Below are positions 12,258 to 25,700 of a stretch of 64,000 nucleotides of DNA, one piece after another. The notes under the pieces are model-generated. The model saw only the letters and a program-made list of their open reading frames with translations. It made no database searches and had not been told where the DNA came from. A program made the position numbers and the translations under genes. Source of the stretch: Valencia hispanica (lineage: Eukaryota; Chordata; Actinopteri; Cyprinodontiformes; Valenciidae); NCBI GenBank assembly GCA_963556495.2, contig OY747710.1, positions 38,147,000 through 38,210,999 on the forward strand, written 5' to 3'. Every line of letters starts with the position of its first letter. The stretch's first letter is position 1.

Positions 12258-15200
12258 ATGGCACATCATAAGCAAAGCCACAGCTTTCTTATCATTCTGT
12301 GTGTGAGAGGTAAAAACATTTCTGTTTTCCAGCATTGTCAAAGGACATCCACACCAGTCGATGCAAAGTCAGCATTTTCCATGTCCGAATTTGATGATAA
12401 ACTGTTATACGTTGTCTCTTTTTTTATAATATAACACCAATCCTTTGTTTCACAGGTATTTTAGCTGGTGATTGGTCAGTTCTTCTACCCACCGGTTCCA
12501 TTTGTGCTGTGGTTGGTTCTTCAGTAGTCCTCCCTTGTTCCTATGACTACCCACTTAGCTCTGATGAATTCAAGACAGATGGGCGGCTCTCTGCACAGGT
12601 AATAAAGAAAGCATTGTTTCTGGTAGCCAGAGATCTTGCAGCAGAGATCACTTTCTGTGTCACCTTTCTGTGGTCAGAATAAGTAGCTATCACCATGTGT
12701 CGGTTGTTGACAGACTCTAATAAAGTAAACTTTTGCAGTGCAGTTTTCTGGGATCTAATTTGTTGTTCTTTATTAGACAGGAGGCAATGAAAAAGGACAG
12801 GAATACAAAGTTCTGTCTGAGATGTGGTGTCTCGGAGACAGTCGCTGCATTACGGAAAAGTACAAGACACGCTAAAGAAAATCAAAAGTCTTCAGTAATT
12901 ATACAAAGTTTCTAAGTTTATGTGTCCGTATGTCTGTCAGTTACGTGTTCCACAGTGCCGGTATCTTCCCGGATCCATCCTATCAGAACCGGGTGCAGTA
13001 CCTGGGACAACCAGGAACCAAGAACTGCTCCCTGAGGATTTCTGATCTCAAAGAGTCAGACAGTGGGACCTACGTGTTCTACCTCATCACCAACCACACG
13101 ACTGAGAAGATGCCTCCACAGACTGGCATACAGCTCTTAGTGGCAGGTGAGCATATTTTCTCCATTTTATTATAACAATAGATTTACTTTATTGTCTTCA
13201 AAATCAATATTTATTATTAAGCTTTATTGCAATCTTAAAAAAATTGCAACTTTTTTTACCTATCCTCTGTAGACAATTTTGTCCATCTGTTCATTCATCT
13301 TTCTAACATAGGAAGCCTTCTAGGGTTCTAGAACAACATTTTTGACTATTGTAAACTGTTCTTCGAGTCTCTGTATAGCATATGAAACTTTCTTGGGGTT
13401 GAAAATGGCCCAGGAGCCCCGATAAATCGCCAAATACAATCCCATGGTAAAGCCCTATAATTGAAAGACTGGTTTTCCCCGCACACTCATGAATATTGAA
13501 TGAGCTTCGTGCTGATTGGCTGGTTTACCTCAATGGCTCTTTGACAATAGGGTTAATAGTTCTATAACCAACAATTACATACTGCCGACATCGAAATGGC
13601 GGAGACATCTAAATTTAGGGGGGGTGGGGTGTCTATGGCCCATGATTTGTTATCAGAGCTTTGCCCAGACTCGACTGTTTCTCTGGGAAAATTACAAAAT
13701 TACGAAAATGCAGGTTGAAGATGGAACAGATTTGTTGGTATGGTACATTTGACATCCCAAACTGCCTAAGTTAAACAACAACAAGGTAAATGCGGTTTTG
13801 AATTCAAGGAAACCTTTAAGTTGTTATTTCGGTGGCTATTGTTTAATGTAAGTCTATGGGTGAGTCACACTGTTAGTTATCAACCCTATAACTGATCACT
13901 GTTAAATAAATAAAAAAACCAACATCAAATTATTTACTCATCTTCATACCTAAAATATTTGCAAAACAGAGCAACTTTTCTATGTTTGTGTTGACATGCA
14001 GCTGTTTTTGTAAGCTTTAGTTTGGCATCCTGTGCTTTTTGCAGGAAGCAGAACTGAAACTTACCAAAGACGGTTTGACATAATAATCACGAAAGAAAAG
14101 ACCTGTGACCTTTTATAGCTTCTCTAAAGAAAAATAGCAAAAGAAAAAATAAATCTTACATTGTTTTTTAACCAAATTACTGTAACAAACCTTGAAACAG
14201 TGTGATTTAGGGCATCACCCAGTTTTGAAACTAAAATCTTCTCGAGACACAAAATGAGTCAGCTAATCTTTTGATTTTATTGTTTACCACAGAGACATTC
14301 CTGTCTAAGTGCAGTAACAACAAATACATCTGTGTTTCACAGTTTTGTGGTTTCCTTGTATCTTCTGTTATGTTTTCTCAATTGTCCAGTGATATTATTA
14401 TCCTCAAGCAACATATTTAGTCTCCATTTCACAGATTAGACCTAATCCTTGTTTTGCAACACACAAGTACATCTTAAGTCTTTCCGCTCAACTAAAGTCA
14501 TGAGTCAATGTATACAAGTTAATTCCCAAGCCCTAAACTTAGAATTCTGGGTTGTAAACAAGTAATTTGACAGAAAATATACTTTAATTGCAGAGTAGTA
14601 AAGAATACATTTTTTAACTACATAAATGCTTCTAAAAAGGTGTTTATTCGCCATAAACCCTGTAAACAGAACTGATTATAAAGAAACACCAGAAAAATTT
14701 GAGCTTTTGCTTTCAGTGTAAATACATTATCCCAGTGAGACAACAGAAGGATTTTTATCTTACTGTCCTCGTTTCTCTTATTGAAATAACACAAATTAAA
14801 TAAAATTCTGCAGCTGAATGTAGCTACTTTAACAGAGAGGAACTTCCCTAATGCAAGGTTTGCCTTCAGAAGAGCTTGGGATCGAATTTCAAGATTGGTT
14901 TGTTTGGTTTTTGTAGCTTACATCATAGTGACCTTCGTTGTGTAAGTTTGAATCTTGAAGGAAGTTGTTGTTTCTCTCTGTCTGTATTTTTTTGGTCCAC
15001 AGATCCGCAATTCATTTTATGTTGTCCACCTTGTAATTTATGCAAGCAAATTAAATGACTGTGACAAATTCCCACCTTGCCATACCTCCACTTTATATCT
15101 ATTTGTTTTCTGCAACTTGACAGAATGTTGTGTAGATTTGGATGTTTGTATAAAGTGGGTGAAATGTCATAGTTTATTGTTTATTCAACTGTAAAGTTGT

Positions 15201-17379
15201 TGAATATGTCTGACTGGCGTCACGTGACTCAGGTCTAGACGTCTGCTACAATTTATTCACTCGATATTGGATAAATTACTTAAAAATACCCAAGTAAAAA
15301 GAAATGTGCATTGCTTAACTTGCTCAATATGCTTATAGTAATATAGCTAAAGCCCCAAAAAATCAGATTCTTCATTCAAGTTCCTTTCTTCACTCTTTTT
15401 GTCACCAGATTCCTCCACAGCAGTTGCAGTCTCGGCTGGTCCATCCCATGTTGTCCGTGAGGGTGCAGCCTTAAGCCTGGCCTGTTGCAGCCCTGCAGCC
15501 ACTTTACAAAGCCAGTACAGATGGTTCAATAGTACAGACATCGGGGTTCTACATGTTGGACAGGTGTGGAATACCACAGAAGTGACATCTGGCAAATCTG
15601 GCAGCTACTACTGCCAAATACAGACTGGAGATGAGACGCAATGCTCAACTGTCTTGGCCATTGATGTGCAATGTAAGTGAAACGTAACCCTGAAACTAAT
15701 CTATGTCATCTTGAAATACACAGAAAAAGTTATTAAGATATGTTTGCCTTTGTCTACTACTGGGTAAAAAATGATAATTGATATTTAGTATGCATAATTT
15801 TGACCTTGGAAACTAACCTCCTCTAGACCCACCTCGAAACACAATCATCTCCACATGGAGAGCACCGAAGGGTCATCCTGTGACTCTGACCTGCAGCAGT
15901 GAGGCTAACCCACCGGTGTACACCTACCTCTGGTACCAGGGTGCAGCATGTCTCCCGACAGCAGACAAAAGCTTTCATCAAGGAAGACACACCCGGGCTA
16001 CATTAACAGGAAAAACCCCAACACTCACATGTGCCAACATCACCACTGAGGAGAATGGGCAACACTGCTGTGTAGCACGCAACAGATATGGATCTCAGAG
16101 TTACAGCATGACTCTGACCGGTTCTAGAGGTAGGTAGATGAAGAACCTTGAGCTTATATTTGAGGGATTTACTTTTAAGTTCTCTGTTATTAATCCGAGT
16201 ATAGAGTGTATTGAAAATGTGTTTTAGTACATACACAAACATATAGATCCTACATGATCACAGCACTGTGGATTCAAGTACTGTTGGTGGTTTTTGCTGC
16301 ATGTCATATTGAACCATCTTTACATTGCAAACAACCAAATACAGCACAAGGTTGCCTTAAAATAACTTTGATGAAGTTGGTAATGAGATGTTACGATGAA
16401 AATACATGAAAGTACTACATGCATTTCAATCACAAGCTTCAAAGTATGTTATTGAGATCTCATGTGATAAACATAGGCGTCATTTTAGCCGGAGAAGATG
16501 GGGACATGTCTGGGTCTGTGTCTGGCACAGCTACGTGCTCCAAAGCCTCCGTAACGCTCTATGGCTGAGATTGGATAACTAAATGCAACTGAAATCTTTT
16601 TTTGAGTGATTCACTTACTTGAACTCTGTGCGTAAAGTTGAAAATGTATTAGCATCTGCACCAAGTGGTCAGAGGTGTGAATTGTAATCTCTCAAAATAA
16701 GGATGGTCTTTAGATTTTTATACCACCATTTAAAAAAGAAAAAACGGTCAAAGACGGAAAATAATGCAACCCCCGATTGAATTTAAATTATATTACAATG
16801 AATTATTTCCTTATTATTTCTCTGGAATGTTGCACAGCCGGCATTTATTTGATGCAGACATTACTGTGCAGAAACAAAATACTGTCCACAGTCCCTGGCT
16901 GTAACTGTTTTCCCCTCCGAAGTAAATATCCTCACATGTTCTTTCCACCAACACAATAAATCAGCACGGTCTTCTTGTCCGGACCTATGAATTTGGATTT
17001 ATGTATTTTTCCACCTGTGAAACAACTTTTATGCTGGTCACTTACAGGTGAACTACCGTGTTGCAGGACTCCGAACTGTAGTGAAGCACAGGCTGCAAAG
17101 GAAACGCGCTTGTTTTTGGTGTGCATTCTTCTTCTGTGACGAGTATACTATCAATGTAGCCAACGTTGTTCTTTGTGCTACGAAGTGGATCATAATGATC
17201 CTTCCCAGTCAACAGCCTAATGATGGTTTTCAGAGCCGTTTGAAAAACAAGATAAAACATGTTTTCCTTTCAACTTTTATTGACTCAATAAAGATACAAA
17301 TTTCAACGCCTGTTAATACACATCAGTGGATATCGTAATGAAATGTCAAACAAATGAATATCTAACCATATATTTATAT

Positions 17380-17465
<86 letters not shown>

Positions 17466-17516
17466 CATATATATATATATATATATATGAAACATATATA
17501 TATATATATATATATG

Positions 17517-17551
<35 letters not shown>

Positions 17552-17557
17552 CATATA

Positions 17558-17604
<47 letters not shown>

Positions 17605-18947
17605 TCTTTAACAAGGTCAGCGTTCTATCACCTGAAGAACATTTCTAGGATTAAAGGACTGATTTTGCAACACGACCTAGAAAAACTCATCCATGCGTTT
17701 ATCTTTAGTCGGATTGATTACTGCAACAGCATCTTGACAGGTCTGCCTAAAAAGTCAATCATACAGCTGCAGCTGATCCAGAACGCTGCCGCTCGCGTCC
17801 TCACTAGAACCAGGAAAGTAGAGCACATCACCCCAGTTCTAAAGTCCTTACACTGGCTCCCTGTAGCTCAGAGAATAGACTTTAAAATACTTTTACTAGT
17901 TTATAAATCATTACATGGCTTAGCACCAAAATATGTTGAAGACCTGTTGTCATGGTACCAACCACCAAGACCACTCAGGTCCTCCAACTCTAGCCTACTA
18001 AACATCCCTAGACTCAGAACTAAACATGGAGAAGCAGCTTTGAGTTTCTATGCTCCCCCTTATCTGGAACAGACTTCCTGACGAGTGTAGAGCTGCTGAA
18101 ACTCTGAACTGCTTTAAATCGAGACTAAAAACCCATCTGTTTAGAATTGCCTTTGAGTAAATGCTTGATGTTATATGTATGAAATGTGTTCATGCTCTCT
18201 TGCTTTTTTTTATTTTTCTCTTGCTTTATTGTGTATCATGTATAATGTGTGTTTCTTTTATGTGTTTCTTTTAAATCACCAAATCATGTAAAGCACCTTG
18301 AATTGCCCTGCTGTTGAAAGTGTGCTATACAAATAAAATTGCCTTGCCTTGCCTTTTGTGTGAGAGTGGCCCAATCAAAGTCCAGAGCTAAATCCAAGTT
18401 ATAACTTGTGCAAAATTTGAAAAATGACTTTCTATTCAGACAATCTGGTAGAGTTTGAGTGTCACTGCAGAGAAGAATAAAAATCAATTTCAGTCTCCAG
18501 ATGGGCAAAGATGATGTATATGTAGACATTGAGTTTGCTTTAATCTTGTGTCCTCCACAGCCACAACTCCATCCGACTCTTCAGGAAGCAAATTGGTGCT
18601 GATAGGAGTAACTGTTGGGATTCTGCTGGCCATTGTTGCCATAGTTGCCTTTCTGCTGACAAGGTATGGTCTTTGCTCTTTTTACAATCAACCATTTTCC
18701 ATTTCGAACACATCCATAGTAACAAAACTATGACCACTGCTTCTATGCTTCAAGACTTACAGGGTTTATGCTGTGTACATAAACAGTCTATTAATTCAAA
18801 GAAAACTCATGGTATATGCTAAAACAATTGCCTTTGAGGTTTGGAGTACTTGGAATAAAAATATCTTTTTGTTATGCTTTCAGGAGAAAGAAGACAGCCA
18901 GACATCAGTCATATGTCCTAACTAGGACAACTGCCACAGAATCTTAA
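12258..18947 (+). CDS. Siglec/CD22-like Ig receptor, short tail without ITIM (gene A)
   Basis: Eight exons: 12258-12309, 12456-12598, 12777-12859, 12941-13146, 15409-15672, 15827-16129, 18561-18663 and 18884-18947. All are bounded by AG/GT with consistent phases, giving 405 residues. Order: signal peptide (about 1-21), V-set domain (about 24-160), two C2-type Ig domains (about 162-249 and 250-349), membrane helix (about 362-383) and a basic 21-residue tail. The V-set has B-strand Cys45, Trp82 and E-strand Cys122, the intrasheet disulfide layout of siglecs. The F strand reads SGTYVFYL, with Tyr140 where siglecs carry the sialic-acid-binding Arg. The tail has one Tyr (HQSYVLT) that does not fit an ITIM. 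Similar proteins in fish are annotated CD22-like or sialoadhesin-like. Exons 3 and 4 are split by an 81-bp intron; reading through it meets an in-frame TAA. Confidence 0.88.
13147..15408. other. Intron 4 of gene A, with a possible repeat
   Basis: A 2.26 kb intron. The part near 13380-13910 contains CATTGAATGAGC-like and GAAATGGCGGAGACATCTAAA-like stretches that read like a dispersed element rather than unique intron, but I cannot name it. The rest is AT-rich with no exon. Confidence 0.35.
17389..17600. repeat. Long TA microsatellite with ATGAAAC interruptions
   Basis: About 210 bp of TA repeats in intron 6 of gene A, broken by two TGAAACA units near 17461 and 17488 and by a few TG steps. The long TY-type open frames here are translations of the repeat, not genes. 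Confidence 0.95.
17605..18355 (+). mobile_element. L2-like LINE, 5'-truncated, 3' end intact
   Basis: The frame from about 17605 reads through the C-terminal part of a non-LTR reverse transcriptase, with [45 protein letters not shown] and [11 protein letters not shown] blocks in order. A frameshift near 18066 moves the continuing [17 protein letters not shown] block to another frame. The 3' end reads GCTATACAAATAAAATTGCC followed by TTGCC repeats, the usual end of L2-like fish elements. It sits inside intron 6 of gene A directly against the TA array. The catalytic core is absent, so the copy is dead. Confidence 0.85.
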
Positions 18948-20891
18948 GGACACAAAAAGCAGAACTGTTTTAGTATAGTTACCAACACATGTGACTGGTC
19001 AGTGAGTAGCCAAATGTTGAGACCTAATGGATACATGAGGGGACCAACACATTTATTGGGTCGTCCTCCACTGCGAATCCCCCACCCCCCAAATCCCAGC
19101 AGCAAAGTCCACTTATTTTGGATTTTTGACTCTATTACAATCACTATGGAGGGCTAAAAGTGCCTGAAATCAAAATAATAAATAAGGGAATTCATACAAC
19201 TAGGAAATTAAATAAAGCTTAAATAAATATTATTATATCAATTATTTATTTAAATAAATACATTTTACCCAGTCCATGTACTGTACCTTCCTAGACTTTA
19301 CATGGACTGGGTGGCTGTAAACAAATTGTCCCTTAAGGGATTAAAAAGGTTCTCTCGACCTGATATGCATCCATATATCTAAAGGTCTAGATAATTGATA
19401 GTTTATTGCTCAAAAAAGTAATTAAATATGGAAATCTAAATACATTTCGAAAATAATTATATAGTAAAACTATAAATTAATATTTCAGTATTATTTTAAT
19501 GATTAAAAATGTGATTTCTATGTTAATTGTGTATAAGTTTTATTGGCATTTTACATGAATAAATATTTATTTCTTGAATTTTCAATTTGTTGGATTTGGG
19601 CAGCTTTGGCCTTTCGTATAGTACATAAATGGCGTTGCAAATTGTTTGTGTTTTGGGATACTGCTGGTTTGACATGCTGATATTTGATGCCAGGCACCAA
19701 ACGTTAGATGTAGTCTTTTATGTCTAGTTTTTTAGCAAGTGCCTTTTCTGCAGGAAGAAGTGTGTTCATTTTAAACACCTCCAACCTCAGCCAGAGACAG
19801 GTAAAATATGCAGAGTCTCATAACCGTTAATTGCATTGCAGCTTCTTTTTTCCACAAACATTCTTGCCGATCATTTGATGTTTGAAGTGGCCAGTTCTAC
19901 ATCTGGTTCCCCTATTTATACCTGCTAGCTTCTTACAAGTTGTATCATTTCTGTGTTTTACAATATGGGTGCTAATCTTTTATTTATGACAGTGGATGTA
20001 CATAACGTATAAGAAAACAAATAAACACATGTTTGGTATATTTATTTATTTATTTTATAAAAATAATCGTCTTCCTCCCAGTGATCTAATAAATGGGTGT
20101 TGTGGAGAAGTGTTACAGAAAATAGATGTGAATTTAAAAACAGGAAGTCCTTTGGAGATTATTACAGATGCAGACCACAGATGATATCTACAGTAGTCTT
20201 TAAAAGTTTTTTGTGAAAGTCTGTGCAAGTAATGCCATTTACACATTCCTGAAGAAGCTCTTACTGAAAGCTTGATCCTCCATGATTATTGCAACAATGA
20301 TGACAGAAAATACAGTCAGTACAACCAAATTTAAAAACTCCAATTAGTGAGATTTTTTTTATTGTCACTAAGTAAACTTTGGGTTCTTGTAGATATTCAC
20401 ATGAAGAAGAGTGGGGGGAGGATAAAAACCAGGAGGACAGTGACTCTGCTTCTTACCCAATCAGTTACAGGATGCACTTGGAGATCAGTTCTTAGCCTCA
20501 TTAGTTTATTTTTAGAAATTGCCTTTTCAACCAAGACTGAATATGTAAAGTGTTCTCTTTTTTTATATGAACAAAGTGACAATAGTAGCATTCAGTTTAG
20601 ACCAACGACAGGAAAATGATTTTGATTGGATATGTTAGTTTTTCTTTACACAGCAAAACATATCAAATACATTCAAAACAAGAAAAAAAAGAAAAAAAAG
20701 ACAAAGATGAGAAGGATCTCACATTCTGTCCTAATATCACTATATTTATGAAGCTGTTAAATGCAGCCTAAATTACCATTCAGATTAAGGAAATTACCAT
20801 TGAAAACAAACTATGATAAAAAGTAAACCTTAATTAGTTTAATTCAGACTAATTAAAGTGATTAACTAAAAATTTATATCAGCAACACATA
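18948..20891. other. 3' flank of gene A and intergenic
   Basis: AATAAA signals at 19177 and near 19210 could end the gene A transcript. A 14-bp perfect inverted repeat lies at 19267-19312 (separate entry). The remainder is AT-rich with no supported exon. Confidence 0.4.
19267..19312. repeat. Perfect 14-bp inverted repeat
   Basis: ACCCAGTCCATGTA at 19267-19280 is matched exactly by TACATGGACTGGGT at 19299-19312, with an 18-nt loop. It lies about 320 bp beyond the gene A stop codon and just past candidate poly(A) signals. It could fold in RNA, or be the ends of a tiny palindromic element. Confidence 0.8.
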
Positions 20892-22292
20892 CAGACCCTT
20901 TCCAAAAAATTAGAATATCATGGAAATGTTTATTTCCGAAATTCCATTCAAAAATGCCATAGATTATAGATTCAGGGCCCACAACTTAAACGATTTCAAG
21001 TATTTAATTGTTTATTTGTAGATAATTTGGGCTTCCAGCTCATAAAACCCACAAAAACAGGAATTCAACAAATCAGACTACTGTGAAGAAATCAGACCCA
21101 AATTTTACAGGGCATGAATGTTTTATACTGAGTGTCACACACTACTCATCTACTAAACTCAAAGTAACTGCACAGGTTTTCCCAGGTGTCATTAAATTGC
21201 TTCACTTTGGTTCAATTGTCTCAGTTAGGTTCAATATAGGGAAGACTGCAGACTTGATAACTCGCCAGAAGATCATCATTGATACCCTCCATAGGATGGG
21301 TAAGCCACAAAGTTCATAGCTAAAGAGGCTGGCTGTTCATAGAGTGCTGTGTCCAAGGATATCAATGGAAAGTCTAGTGGAAGGGCAAAATGTGGCAGGA
21401 GAATATGCACCAGCAGAAGAGCTGACTGTGGGCCTCAGTGGATTATCAAACAGAGAAGATTCATGAATCTGCCAGAGTTCCAGAAAGAGTGGAATGAGGC
21501 GGGAGTCCCAGCTTCAAAAACCACCACATTCAAGCGCATCTCAACTGTGCCAAGGAGAAGAAGGACTGGACTGTTGGCTGCTTTCTTAAATCCAAGTTCA
21601 CCACATCAGTCTACTAGAATGTTTTAGAGGACTTCATGATTCCTTCTGCTGAGGATCTGTATAGAGATGCAGATGTCTTCTTCCAGAAGGACCTGGTCCC
21701 TTCCCATACAACCAGCAGCACCAGAACCTGGTTTGATGCCCATGGTGCCATCACAGTGCTTGACTGGGCGGCCAACTCGCCAGACCTAAACCCCATTGAG
21801 AATCTATGGGAATATTATATAGAGGAAAATGAGGGGCACCAGACCCAAAAACAAAGAAGAGCTAACAGCTGGCATCAAGGAAATCTGGGCTTCCATAACT
21901 CCCAGGCATAGCTACAGGCTGATTGCCTCAATGCCACGGCGCATCGAGGCAGTGATTAAGGCAAAGGGATTCCCTACCAAGTATTGAAGACTGACATTGT
22001 TTTGAAAGTACCAGATTTTGATTGATTTAATCTGATCCCAATTTCTTTTTTTTTCAGCAAATACTGAGAAGTAAATGGTGATTTCTTCACAGTATTCTAA
22101 TTTTTTTGAATTCCTGACTTAGTGGGTTTTATGAGCTGGAAGCCCAAATTATGTACAAATAAACGACTAAATACTTGAAATCGTTTAAGTTGTGGGCCCT
22201 GCATCTATAATCTATGGAAGTTTAGCGTTTTGAATGGAATTATGGAAATAAATAAACTTCTCCATGATATTATAATTTTTGTAATGGGTCTG
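20892..22292 (+). mobile_element. Degenerate Tc1-like transposon with long terminal inverted repeats
   Basis: The element begins CAGACCCTTTCCAAAAAATT after a TA at 20890 and ends with the inverse GTAATGGGTCTG before a TA at 22293, giving about 1.4 kb. Roughly 200 bp at each end are diverged inverted copies: GGGCTTCCAGCTCATAAAAC near 21028 against GTTTTATGAGCTGGAAGCCC near 22127. Inside is a broken transposase: IGKTADLITRQKIIIDTL at the start, a helix-turn-helix part, and SPDLNPIENLWEYY near 21778 with the catalytic Glu context. Several frameshifts and stops make it inactive. It lies between the convergent genes A and B. Confidence 0.9.
21215..21987 (+). pseudogene. Tc1-like transposase pseudogene
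   Basis: Remnants of a transposase of about 330 residues spread over at least three frames: the N-terminal paired-like segment near 21230-21320, AKCGRRICTSRR near 21388, PSAEDLYRDADVFFQKDLVP near 21639, and SPDLNPIENLW near 21778, ending with a GFPTKY-type C-terminus near 21985. In related copies QHD is expected around the second Asp; here it reads QKDL. Stops and frameshifts, plus loss of the central part, abolish function. Confidence 0.85.
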
Positions 22293-22721
22293 TAATAATA
22301 TGCTGACAGTAACGGAACATTTTTAAGTTCACCTGAACATGGAGTCTTCAATTCAAACTGAAGGGGGCAGTCTTAGGTAGTTTAAACAATCAGTGATCAT
22401 GGAAACGGTCAACTGCACAGTGACTCAACCATGGCCAACAATGACTGCAACACAAATCAATATTTGAACTTTGCATAAAAATAAAAAAACCTATGTTAAA
22501 AAAGAACATCAGTATTGGTTGAAGTAGTAAATATATCCCACTCTGGTCAAAATCCCTCAAATGTTGGACAGGAAAAAGGAAAATACTGCAAATTGTTCAT
22601 GCAGCTTAGTTAAGCTTCACGACGCATGTTCTGTCCATCCATCAAGATTCTGTAATACAAAGTTAAAATGATTCATTTGTTCCTTTGCTCATTCCAAGGG
22701 TTTTAGGTGGCAGCTGTTATT
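22293..22721. other. 3' flank of gene B
   Basis: Downstream of the gene B stop codon (minus strand). No clear poly(A) signal on the minus strand was found here. Confidence 0.35.
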
Positions 22722-25700
22722 TCACCCAAAAATCACATTTTCATAATCATGGCTGGTATTCTAGAAAACAAGAATACTATATTAGACGCCATGTGACACT
22801 GGTATCATTTCCTGTTTTGTTTTTTGTTTTTCTTTCAAAAACCCGTTCCTCTTCTCACCTCTTTGTCAGCATCAGAATGAGACGGACGTTTCCTTTAATG
22901 AAAAAACAAGAGGCTCATTTCACACAATCCCCTTTCAGGAAAACAACCACAGCTGGTTAAAAAAAAGATGACTGTTCTGTGTTACCTACTGTACCACACC
23001 CAGATGATAGCCAGCGGCAGCATGAGCAGAATAATCACTTTGATTCCTATGCCAAGGACAATGTAAGGATGGACTGAGAATAAACAGCAAAGAAATCATG
23101 AGAAATGAATAAGTAGCTGCAATGTTGTATCCAGTATTTTGTAGTTAAATAATTTGCCAGAAAACTTAAAGACAAATTCTTATTAACATGAATAAAAATG
23201 TAAGAAAGTGAAGACTTCAGTTCCTCCTGCACTCCCACCTGTTTCTTCCACTGTCAGCAGCGCCTCGAATGAACGGCTCTGTCCCACGCGGTTCTTGGCC
23301 TGGCAGATATACGCTCCGGTGTGGGTCAACTCAAAAGAGGAAATATTCAACACCTGCCCTGAGCCCACCTGGAACTCAGTGCTGGAGTTGGAAAGATTAC
23401 TGCTGTACCACCAGGTGTAGGTATCCGCTGCAGGCTTGGCAGAACTTCTGCAGGTTAGAGTCACACTGCTGCCCACTAACAGAGGGCTAGGATGGTTCAC
23501 CTCAACAGACACATTTAATGGAGAATCTGCCGAAAGAACACAGTAACAGTTCTGGTGAACATTCTTTACTGTGTTTTATTTTTGTGGATGGTTGATGCTG
23601 GACATATAAAATGTAATATGTTCACAATGGTATGCAGATGTAGTCATACTTCTTGATTTTTTTTTTTACATTTGAAGTTTTAACGATTTACACCCCTGTT
23701 CCAAGTCTTAAAAAGCCTCTAATAGGTTTTCTTCCAGGATTGTCCTGTATTTAGCTTAATCTATATTTCTATCTACTCTGACCAGTTTCCCTTTTCCTGC
23801 TGAAAAAATAAGTAAAAAAATCCCCACAGCAATGCTGCTGCTGACACCCCCATGTTTCCGCATTTGGAAGGTGTGTTCAGGGTAATGTATCGTGTAAACG
23901 GGGCTTTCTTTAAAAAAAATGGCTTTCTTTTCAACTCTCTTCCAGATTTGTAGAGCACACAACAAACTGTGGCCCTGTAGACAGATTGTCCCACCCTAGA
24001 TAAAGATCTCTGCAGCTCCCCCAGAGTTACCAGTTACTTGGTGTAAGTTGCTCCATGCACTTTCCATTATTGGATTATGTATTGAAGAGCGCTCTGTGTT
24101 GTTCAAAGCCAGGGATTATGTTTGATAACCTAAAGTAAACATATGTGGCTATCTTTCTCTCTGACCTGTCTGCTGTGTTCCTTGGTCTTTATGATGTTGT
24201 TTGTTCTCTAATGTTCTCTAACAAGCCACTGAGGCCTTCACAGGAACAACTGTTAGATTAAATGTAATAAAAGGAAAATTGTTCACTAATTATGTGACTT
24301 CAAAATGCAATTGTTCTTTTTAAAGGGGTATCAGAGAAAGGGGGTTGAATACAAATGCACGCCACATTTTATAAATTCTGTTTGTAATAAAGTGAAAAAT
24401 ATGTGAGATTTTACTTTCACCTTTTAATCATGTTCCACTTTGCATTGGTCTGTCACATAAAATCTGAATGAGCCACAAAGCAATCTAACAATACATTTTA
24501 TTCTTAATGACACAACAATGCATGTGAGGCTGAATATGGTCTGAATATTACATCTCAGTAATTAATATCAAGCATTTACAACTTGACTTAACGTCATCAT
24601 TGTACTTACACCAAACATCCAGAGCCACAGGATCTGATTGCAATGATTTTAGTGATTCAATAGCGCATGAATAGTTTCCACTGTGTTCAATCTGAGCCTG
24701 AAACCTTGGTTCTGTCACTGTAAGTCCATCTCTGAACCAGATTATTCTGGTGTTTGTGCACTCTGTCTGACATTCAAGGGTCACATTGTCTCCGGATCTT
24801 ACTTTCCTGGGATGTATACTGGCTTTCAGCCCTGGAGATTAAGCAAAGACAGAACTTAAAAACAACAAAAACATTAAACCTGGGGGAAAAAAAGTTAATA
24901 TAAAACCTTTTTACCTGTGACAGAGAGATAAACTGATTGTTTACTATGCCGTCCAAATTTATCTGTGTCAAACCAGAAGTAGTAATGTCCAGTGTCGTCC
25001 TTGTGCAGGTCATGAAGAACCAGGCTGCAGTTGCTGACATTGTCACCTTGATATTCAAATCGACTTTTATATGATGGAAGGACTGAAAGTTTAACACGTT
25101 TCCAGATGCCATTTTGTTGCATTCCTTTGCACCATGCAGTTTCTCTTATAGACTCATCATCTGGGTAGTTATATGAACACCTGAACTCCACTGAGGACCC
25201 ATTTAAAGCACAATAATCTGGGTTTTCATAAGTCACGGACCAAACAGCACTCACTTTCTCTGTAATAGAAACATAAAATAAAACTTGTAATGACTTTCAA
25301 GAGTTTTGGGAGAAAAAAAATATGCCCAATGATTCAACAGAACCATCTTTAATTGCAATAACTGAAAGTCATAATTTTTGGTATGGCTTTATTGGCCTCT
25401 TTCTTAAACAGCTAAAGGTATGTAATTGGCAGCAAACAGCTGCTACTACCTTCCCTCTTAAATCCTAAAAGCGCAGCAAGGGCAAAGAAAAAACTGAAAT
25501 CCAACCAGTTTTGAGTTTGAAGTTCATTTCAGTTGTATCTCATATGTTCACTTCCCTCTGAAGCAAAAATCCATTTAAATAAAAAAAATTAATTAACATG
25601 ATGTTTATAGCAACGCATTAGTGAAAACTTTACAGTTTTAAGTGTATTTGAATAAAAATGTCACGTAATCAACACCGATTTCACGATGGCATATACTGTA